12,327 nt of DNA from NCBI GenBank assembly GCA_020049615.1, contig JAIFKN010000070.1, positions 1 through 12,327 on the forward strand. Reading direction: 5' to 3'. Source of the DNA: a bacterium. GTDB taxonomy: Bacteria > Planctomycetota > UBA11346. Of this stretch, positions 7,368 through 12,327 are shown piece by piece (position 1 is the first letter of the stretch; each line of letters starts with the position of its first letter). The notes under the pieces were generated by a model, which was given only the letters and a program-made list of their open reading frames with translations, did not search any database and was not told the origin of the DNA. The position numbers and the translations under genes are program-made.

Positions 7368-8336
7368 GTGAACCGCACCGCCATGATCGTCGGAGCCACC
7401 GGCCAGGACGGAGCCTGGCTGGCGCAGCATCTGCTGGGGCTCGGCTACCGCGTCATCGGCACCTCGCGAGACGCCGGCACCGCCCGGCTCGGCGGGCTCG
7501 ACGCCTTGGGCATCGCGCCGCGGGTTACGCTTGCCTCGATGAATCCGATCGATTTCCGCAGCGTGGTGCAGACCCTGGCCCAGCACCAGCCGGACGAGGT
7601 CTACAACCTCTCCGGGCAGTCGTCGGTCGGCCTGTCCTTCGAGCAGCCGGTCGAGACCCTCGACAGCATCGGCGTCGGCACGATCAACCTGCTGGAAGCG
7701 ATCCGCTTCCTCGCCCGGCCGGTGCGCATCTACAACGCCGCCAGCAGCGAATGCTTCGGCGAGGTCTCATCGGCCGGAGCCGACGAATCCCACCCCTTCC
7801 GCCCGCGCAGCCCCTACGCCGTGGCCAAGGCGACGTCGTACTGGCTGGTGGCCAACTACCGTGAGGCCTATGGGCTGTTCGCCTGCTCGGGCATCCTGTT
7901 CAACCATGAGAGCCCGTTGCGGCCGACCCGCTTCGTCACCCGCAAGATCATCCAGAGCGCGTGCCGCATCGCCGCCGGCTCGGGCGAGCGCCTGCGCCTG
8001 GGCAATCTGGCGATCCGCCGCGACTGGGGCTGGGCCCCGGAGTATGTCGTGGCGATGCATGCCATGCTGCAGCGCGAGCAGGCCGAGGACTACGTCATCG
8101 CCACCGGCCGCGACGCCTCGCTGCAGGAGTTCGTCACCGAGGCGTTCGCCCGCCTCGGCCTCGACTGGCAACGCCATGTCGACAGCGATGCCTCGCTGCT
8201 GCGGCCGACCGACCTGATGCGCTCGGTGGGCAATGCCGCCAAGGCCGAACGCGGCCTCGGCTGGAAGGCCGCGACCGACTGGCGTGGCGTGGTCGCCAGG
8301 CTGGTCGAGCATGAGCAGGCGGCGACCCGGCCGTGA
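7368..8336 (+). CDS. Divergent GDP-mannose 4,6-dehydratase homologue
   Basis: A 322-aa SDR clearly of the GMD family, 36 residues shorter than the gmd product at 1678-2754. GATGQDG is at residues 9-15, SSVGLSFEQPVET at 85-97, RSPYAVAK at 147-154 (Tyr150/Lys154) and FNHESPLRPTRFVTRKI at about 177-193. The catalytic Thr of GMD is replaced by Ser126 in AASSECFGE, while Glu128 is kept. The arm that in GMD contacts the neighbouring subunit and cofactor ([11 protein letters not shown] in the paralogue) is replaced here by an unrelated Gly/Ala/Leu-rich stretch. It may be a dehydratase with a different NDP-sugar, or may make the same intermediate for another branch such as GDP-rhamnose or a perosamine-like sugar. 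No reductase or aminotransferase specific to those routes is adjacent. The stop overlaps the next GTG start by 4 nt. Confidence 0.87.
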   Translation: MNRTAMIVGATGQDGAWLAQHLLGLGYRVIGTSRDAGTARLGGLDALGIAPRVTLASMNPIDFRSVVQTLAQHQPDEVYNLSGQSSVGLSFEQPVETLDSIGVGTINLLEAIRFLARPVRIYNAASSECFGEVSSAGADESHPFRPRSPYAVAKATSYWLVANYREAYGLFACSGILFNHESPLRPTRFVTRKIIQSACRIAAGSGERLRLGNLAIRRDWGWAPEYVVAMHAMLQREQAEDYVIATGRDASLQEFVTEAFARLGLDWQRHVDSDASLLRPTDLMRSVGNAAKAERGLGWKAATDWRGVVARLVEHEQAATRP

Positions 8337-9598
8337 TCGCCACCTGGAACGCCCAGCTCGACGCCGCGCCGTCGCGCTCGGCCGCCGTCATCGGCCGCTG
8401 GCTGCTGTGGGTCGGCAGCGCCGCGATGCTGTGCGGCCTCTTCCTCACCCCGCCGTGGGGACTGTTCGGCATCGCCATCGCCGGCATCGGCGCGATCCTT
8501 TCCCGGCCGCCGCTGCACCGCCTGCCGGTCCTCTACGTCGGACTCGCCCTTGGCGCCTGGGTGCTGGCCAGCAACCTCGTGGCGATGTGGCGCGGACAGC
8601 CGGGTAGCGGTCGCATCACCAGCCTGGCCTACGCCTGGTTCGCCGTGCCGCTGGTGGCGACGGCGGCGACCGATCCGCGCTGGCGACGCTTCGCCCTGCG
8701 CGCCCTGATCGTCACCGGCGGCGTCGCCCTGGTCGTCGCGCTGCTCCAGTTCCTGGTCGGTCTCGGCAACGGTCCGCTGCGCATCGATCCGGACGGGCGG
8801 CGCTACGCCTATGCCCGCGGCTTCAGTTCGTTCCACCTGTCCTACGGCTTCGCCGGCGCGATCCTGGCTGCACTGAGCGTACCTGTGATCACCGGTTCCG
8901 GCTGGTCCTGGGCCGGACGCATCATCGGTCTGGTCGGCGTCGGCATCTGCGGAGCGCGCGCCTGCCTGCTCGGCGGCACCGCCGGGATCGCCGCCGCCTT
9001 GGCATCGCGCGGACGGCGCTGGCTCCTGGCCGCCGTGGGCATCGCCATCGTGCTCGGCGGCCTGATGGCCGCCCGCATGGCCATGACCGACAGCGTCCGG
9101 CTGCGCCAGATGCTCGCCGGACAGGACGGCCGTCTGCCGATCTGGCAGGTGAGCGCGGCGATGATCGGCGAGCGGCCCCTCCTGGGCATCGGCCACCGCA
9201 AGGCCTTCGAACTGGCCTGGAACGAGGCCTACGAACGAGTCGCCCCTGGGCCGCCCAACGAGTTCGGCCCCTACGGCGGCTGCCCGCATGCCCACAACTG
9301 GCTGCTGGCGGTCGCCGCCGAGCACGGCCTGCCCGCCGCCCTCCTGCACCTGGCGCTGGTACTGACCGTGCTCACCCTGCTGTGGCGCCGCCGCCACGAG
9401 GCGCCCGAGGCCTTCCAGGCCGGTTGCGGGGTGGTCATCGCCGCCGCCGTCTGCGCCATCTTCGAGCCGCTGCCGACCCAGGCGGCGCCAGGGATGGGCT
9501 TCCATGCGGCGCTGGGCTTCGTGCTGGGGGCGAGTTACGGAGGATGTGGTGGCTTGACATCAACGGACGTATCAAGACTGGGGCAGCAGAAGCCGTAG
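8333..9598 (+). CDS. O-antigen ligase/polymerase-like membrane protein
   Basis: A 421-aa multi-pass inner-membrane protein of the Wzy_C (O-antigen ligase WaaL / polymerase Wzy) superfamily. It would join polyprenyl-linked glycans to an acceptor or to each other on the periplasmic side. Hydrophobic segments alternate with short loops (about 24-57, 63-86, 98-112, 121-143, 170-187, 193-223, 229-249, 335-352 and 363-378). The family signature is present: Arg209 in ICGARACLLGG, RLPIWQVSAAMI (267-278), RPLLGIG (281-287), and the periplasmic CPHAHNWLLAVAAEHG (317-332) with His319/His321. The GTG start at 8333 overlaps the preceding stop as GTGA. The last ~20 residues (CGGLTSTDVSRLGQQKP) are polar and do not look conserved. 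Ligase and polymerase cannot be told apart from sequence alone. Confidence 0.82.
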   Translation: MIATWNAQLDAAPSRSAAVIGRWLLWVGSAAMLCGLFLTPPWGLFGIAIAGIGAILSRPPLHRLPVLYVGLALGAWVLASNLVAMWRGQPGSGRITSLAYAWFAVPLVATAATDPRWRRFALRALIVTGGVALVVALLQFLVGLGNGPLRIDPDGRRYAYARGFSSFHLSYGFAGAILAALSVPVITGSGWSWAGRIIGLVGVGICGARACLLGGTAGIAAALASRGRRWLLAAVGIAIVLGGLMAARMAMTDSVRLRQMLAGQDGRLPIWQVSAAMIGERPLLGIGHRKAFELAWNEAYERVAPGPPNEFGPYGGCPHAHNWLLAVAAEHGLPAALLHLALVLTVLTLLWRRRHEAPEAFQAGCGVVIAAAVCAIFEPLPTQAAPGMGFHAALGFVLGASYGGCGGLTSTDVSRLGQQKP

Positions 9599-9615
9599 CC
9601 GTCAGACGAGAAGGC

Positions 9616-9620
9616 AAGGA
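9616..9620 (+). promoter_or_regulatory. Ribosome binding site for the GT2-GtrA gene
   Basis: AAGGA sits 5 nt before the GTG at 9626, in the 27-nt gap after the ligase gene. It is the clearest ribosome site among the transferase genes and supports the GTG start, which places the PTYNE motif at residues 11-15 as usual for this family. Confidence 0.6.
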
Positions 9621-9625
9621 TCTCA

Positions 9626-10726
9626 GTGAGCCGACCAGACATTTCCATCATCATCCCGACTTACAACGAGGCCGGCAATCTGCCGGTCCTCGTCGAGCGT
9701 TTGGCCGCTGCCCTTGCAGGCCGCAACTACGAGCTGGTCGTGGTCGACGACGACAGTCCAGACTGCACCTGGCGCATCGCCGAGGAATTGGCAAAGCGCC
9801 ATCCCTTGCGCATCTTCAGGCGCATTGGTAAACGCGGCCTGTCCAGCGCCGTGGTAGACGGCTTCGCCTCCGCACAAGGCGAGTCGCTGGCCGTGATCGA
9901 CGCCGATCTGCAGCACGATCCCGCCATCCTGCCCCGCCTGGTCGACGGCTTGGCGCACTGCGAGGCTGCGGTCGGCACCCGCTATGCCGGCAGCGGCAGT
10001 ACCGGCGAGTGGGGCGGCGCACGCCTGGCCTTGTCTCGGTCGGCGACGTGGAGCGTGCGCCGCATGCTCGGCGTACCAACCAGTGATCCGATGAGCGGAT
10101 ACTTCGCCATCCGCCGCGAGCTGTTCCAGCGCATCGCTCCGCTGCTGCAGCCTCGCGGCTACAAGATCCTGCTGGAGATCCTACACCGCGGCAAGGTGGC
10201 GCAGGTCCACGAAGAGGCCTACACCTTCTCCGGTCGCCTGCACGGCGAGAGCAAGCTGGGAGCCGGGGTGCTGCTCGATTGCGCGGCGGCGCTATGGGAG
10301 TTGCGCTTCGGCGAGTTCCTGCCGCTGCGGTTCGTCAAATACAGTCTGGTCGGGCTGAGCGGCGTCGGCGTGCAACTGCTCTCTACCCACGCCCTGCGCA
10401 GCCTGCCCCAGCTGCGCACCGAGGATTCCCAGCTGGCCACTGCCATCGCCATCGCCATCGCCATGGCCAGCAACTACGTGCTGGACAACCTGTGGACGTT
10501 CCGCGACTTGCGCCACCGCAGCGCCGGAACCTTCCTCGGCGGTTTCCTCCGCTTTAGCGCCGTGTGCTCGGTCGGCGCGGCGATCTCCTGGTCCATCGCC
10601 CAAAGCGCACGCCTCGCCACCGACGGCTACATGAACATCTACTTCGCCTCGCTGATCGGCATTGCCGTGGCCACGATCTGGAACTATGTCCTCAACCGGC
10701 ACTTCACCTGGAAGCCTCATGCTTGA
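9626..10726 (+). CDS. Polyprenyl-phosphate glycosyltransferase (GT2) fused to GtrA
   Basis: A 366-aa two-domain protein. Residues 1-225 are a GT-A glycosyltransferase of the dolichol-phosphate mannosyltransferase (DPM1/GtrB-like) group: PTYNE (11-15), DDDSPD (41-46), metal-binding Asp92/Asp94 in VIDADLQHDP, GTRY (117-120), DPMSGYF (154-160) and RLHGESKL (204-211). Residues about 235-366 form a GtrA-type membrane domain with four hydrophobic helices (235-257, 268-287, 303-325, 337-356) and the closing NRHFTW. It would transfer mannose or glucose from a nucleotide sugar to a polyprenyl phosphate. The GtrA part has been proposed to help flip the product, giving lipid-linked sugar to a periplasmic GT-C enzyme such as the GT39 protein that follows. 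Its stop overlaps the next start by 8 nt. Confidence 0.93.
   Translation: MSRPDISIIIPTYNEAGNLPVLVERLAAALAGRNYELVVVDDDSPDCTWRIAEELAKRHPLRIFRRIGKRGLSSAVVDGFASAQGESLAVIDADLQHDPAILPRLVDGLAHCEAAVGTRYAGSGSTGEWGGARLALSRSATWSVRRMLGVPTSDPMSGYFAIRRELFQRIAPLLQPRGYKILLEILHRGKVAQVHEEAYTFSGRLHGESKLGAGVLLDCAAALWELRFGEFLPLRFVKYSLVGLSGVGVQLLSTHALRSLPQLRTEDSQLATAIAIAIAMASNYVLDNLWTFRDLRHRSAGTFLGGFLRFSAVCSVGAAISWSIAQSARLATDGYMNIYFASLIGIAVATIWNYVLNRHFTWKPHA
10442..10464 (+). repeat. Short GCCATC tandem repeat
   Basis: Three exact copies of GCCATC plus GCCAT lie inside the GtrA domain and encode Ala-Ile repeats of the second membrane helix (residues 273-279). Unit gain or loss would stay in frame and only change helix length by two residues, so it cannot switch the gene off. 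Confidence 0.7.
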
Positions 10727-12284
10727 GACGAAGGCTTGGTTGGCGCGCTGGTGGATTCCGCTCCTCTTCGTCGCCTGCCAATTGCCTTTTCTGATCCAGC
10801 CCTTGGGCGGGATGCACAAGTGGCGGCAGGCCGACACCGCCGCTGTGGCGCGCAACCTCGCCTTCGAGTCGGCGGACCCGTTCCATCCTCGCATCGACAT
10901 GCGCGGTGATCGCAGCGGCATCACCGGGATGGAGTTTCCCGTGTACCAGTCCATCGTCGCAGCAGGACTGGTGCTGGTCGGTGACCGCGATGCCGTCGGC
11001 AAGCTGGTGTCGCTGCTTGCCGCATGCGCCGCGGGGGCATCTCTCGCAGCGCTGCTCGTCCGCCGCCTCAGAGTCGACCACACCTCAGCATGGGCAGCTA
11101 TCGCGCTCAGTCCGCTGCTTTTCCACTACGCCGCCAAGGTGATGCCAGAGACCACGGCCCTGGCACTTGCGTGCATCGCTCTCGAACGCACCGATGCGTG
11201 GATCACCGGCCGGCTCATTCGCGACCTGGCCCTGGCGAGTGCTGCTCTTGCCCTGGCCGCCCTGGTGCGTCCCTACGTCATCTTCGCGGGTGCACCTCTG
11301 CTGCTGGCCTGGATCAGTGGATTCGCCAACCGGACAGGCGTCCCAGACCACCGCCGGCCGCTCGGATGGGATGCCGCGCTCGCCGGCATCCTGGCGGCGA
11401 TACCGTTCCTCGTCTGGTTCTACCTGTGGTGCCCCCACCTCGTGCGCACTTACGGCATCGATTATTTCTTTACCGGCAACCCTTTGCGCAAGAACCTGGG
11501 CGAAATGGGCGAAATCCGGTTCTGGCCGCTGCTGCTCAGCGCACTCGGACAGCACGTGGTCAACTGGATCGCCCTGCCCGTGTTCATCTTCGGCCTGTGG
11601 CAGACCCTCAGACTACGCAGGGCTGGTCTGATATCCGCCCCCGCATGGTGGCTCGTGCTGGGCATCCCTGGCTTCGCTATCCCCTCCTTGCTGCTGCTCA
11701 TCGGCTCGCATTTCTCGCCACACAACTACTACTTCCTGGTGCTGGTGGCGCCAACTGCCGCTATCATCGCCCTCGGCCTACACGCTCTCCGCGGACGCTG
11801 GCCTCATGCGATGAACGCGATTCTTCCCATGCTTCTGGTAGCCAGTGTCCTCCAGTGGAGCCATGCGTGGCGAGGCGACCGCGGCCTGCAGGCCTACGAC
11901 AACCTGCTCGGCGCAGGTGGCCTTCCCGACGATCGCCTTGTCGCCATCGAGAATCGCGGCCATCTCGCCTGGCACCTCCATCCACTGCGTGCCCGTGGCT
12001 GGGTAGTATCGCGGGCCGGACTTGAGGATGCCGATACGGTGTCCAGACTGCGTCAAGCAGGCATGCAATGGATCGTTATTACGGACGATCGTCAGGTCTA
12101 TCGCCTGCATGACGCCGGGGCCTGGCTGGATCGGTTGGATAGAAACCGGTCCCACCCCAGCAACACCGTCTTCCCACCACTCAGCGACGCAGCCACGCCA
12201 GCAGCACCCCCCCATCGTGCCGCAGTTCCAATCCCTCAGGCGGATCCGCAATCATCGCCTGCCACCACCAGCGCTGGACGATGA
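10719..12284 (+). CDS. GT39-like (ArnT/PMT-type) membrane glycosyltransferase
   Basis: A 521-aa polytopic protein of the GT-C class that would use a polyprenyl-phosphate sugar, plausibly made by the preceding GT2-GtrA protein, to glycosylate a periplasmic acceptor. The first helix (11-28) leads into the outer loop KWRQADTAAVARN (34-46), then GMEFPVYQ (70-77), MPETTALAL (142-150), about ten further hydrophobic segments to residue 380, and HNYYFLVLVAP (335-345). A soluble C-terminal part (390-470) follows. The ATG at 10719 was chosen because GGAAG lies 4 nt upstream (10710-10714) and the first helix follows directly; the frame is open to 10662. The final ~40 residues are Pro/Ala/Ser-rich with weaker codon bias, and they run antisense to a probable convergent gene from 12181. 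The true ancestral stop may have been lost. The acceptor is unknown. Confidence 0.85.
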   Translation: MLETKAWLARWWIPLLFVACQLPFLIQPLGGMHKWRQADTAAVARNLAFESADPFHPRIDMRGDRSGITGMEFPVYQSIVAAGLVLVGDRDAVGKLVSLLAACAAGASLAALLVRRLRVDHTSAWAAIALSPLLFHYAAKVMPETTALALACIALERTDAWITGRLIRDLALASAALALAALVRPYVIFAGAPLLLAWISGFANRTGVPDHRRPLGWDAALAGILAAIPFLVWFYLWCPHLVRTYGIDYFFTGNPLRKNLGEMGEIRFWPLLLSALGQHVVNWIALPVFIFGLWQTLRLRRAGLISAPAWWLVLGIPGFAIPSLLLLIGSHFSPHNYYFLVLVAPTAAIIALGLHALRGRWPHAMNAILPMLLVASVLQWSHAWRGDRGLQAYDNLLGAGGLPDDRLVAIENRGHLAWHLHPLRARGWVVSRAGLEDADTVSRLRQAGMQWIVITDDRQVYRLHDAGAWLDRLDRNRSHPSNTVFPPLSDAATPAAPPHRAAVPIPQADPQSSPATTSAGR

Positions 12285-12327
12285 TGATGGTGCCGGGCGC
12301 CAGGGCGCGGACGTGCGCTGCGCCACC
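12181..12327 (-). CDS. 3' end of a convergent gene (partial)
   Basis: On the minus strand a frame enters from the right edge of the window and stays open for 48 codons to the TGA complementary to 12181-12183. It includes LAPGTIIIVQRWWWQAMIAD and then PPEGLELRHDGGVLLAWLRR at the end. The residues look like a folded C-terminal domain and the codons are G/C-ending, whereas the overlapping + frame is a low-complexity tail. I do not recognise the family. The pattern of a short beta strand (TIIIVQ) and aromatic loop could fit the soluble end of another GT39-like membrane protein or a soluble enzyme. It marks the probable right boundary of the + strand unit. Confidence 0.5.
   Translation of the reverse strand, partial: GGAAHVRALAPGTIIIVQRWWWQAMIADPPEGLELRHDGGVLLAWLRR

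Noticed and set aside
8090..9505. 471-codon minus-strand frame opposite the ligase gene
   Set aside because: Its Gly/Gln/Asp/Arg-rich, low-complexity composition is the antisense of hydrophobic membrane helices; the + strand frame carries the Wzy_C signature.
9554..9559. Perfect TTGACA -35-like box near the end of the ligase gene
   Set aside because: No acceptable -10 box lies 16-18 nt downstream, and the match is inside coding sequence, so a promoter for the GT2 gene is not supported.

Overview
This is a very GC-rich bacterial window that holds most of a cell-surface polysaccharide locus, nearly all of it on the + strand. Reading frames are packed with 4-8 nt start/stop overlaps, GTG starts are frequent, and third codon positions are dominated by G and C. 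The gene families point to a Gram-negative-type envelope (Wzy/WaaL-type ligase, polyprenyl-phosphate glycosyltransferase with a GtrA domain, GT39 membrane transferase). I cannot name the phylum from sequence alone. No rRNA, tRNA, CRISPR array or insertion-sequence transposase was seen.

Left part (1-4362): after a compact nested palindrome (76-122) come a UDP-glucuronate 4-epimerase-like SDR, an APS kinase (cysC) and GDP-mannose 4,6-dehydratase (gmd), each joined to the next by an ATGA overlap. The expected partner of gmd, GDP-L-fucose synthase (fcl), is present. It is separated from gmd by a type II toxin-antitoxin module of Phd/YefM plus PIN type, whose antitoxin frame is broken while the toxin frame is intact. 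Together these genes could supply UDP-galacturonate, GDP-L-fucose and PAPS, the donor for sulfation.

Middle part (4363-7246): an acetylornithine-type aminotransferase (argD) and a GH3-family (plant auxin-responsive GH3-like) acyl-adenylate-forming enzyme flank a 148-bp element. Its long inverted arms consist of a telomere-like TTAGGGG heptamer. The left arm supplies the argD stop codon, and the right arm ends 2 nt before the GTG start of the GH3 gene.

Right part (7247-12327): a second, divergent GDP-mannose 4,6-dehydratase homologue, an O-antigen ligase/polymerase-like membrane protein, a GT2-GtrA fusion resembling polyprenyl-phosphate mannosyl/glucosyl transferases, and a GT39-like membrane glycosyltransferase follow in a tight series. 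The window ends in what looks like the 3' end of a convergent minus-strand gene, overlapping the low-complexity tail of the GT39 frame. The combined picture is synthesis of deoxyhexose and uronic acid sugar nucleotides, followed by membrane-level assembly or modification of a glycan. The most unusual elements are the telomere-like inverted repeat, the frameshifted antitoxin between gmd and fcl, and the GH3 enzyme.
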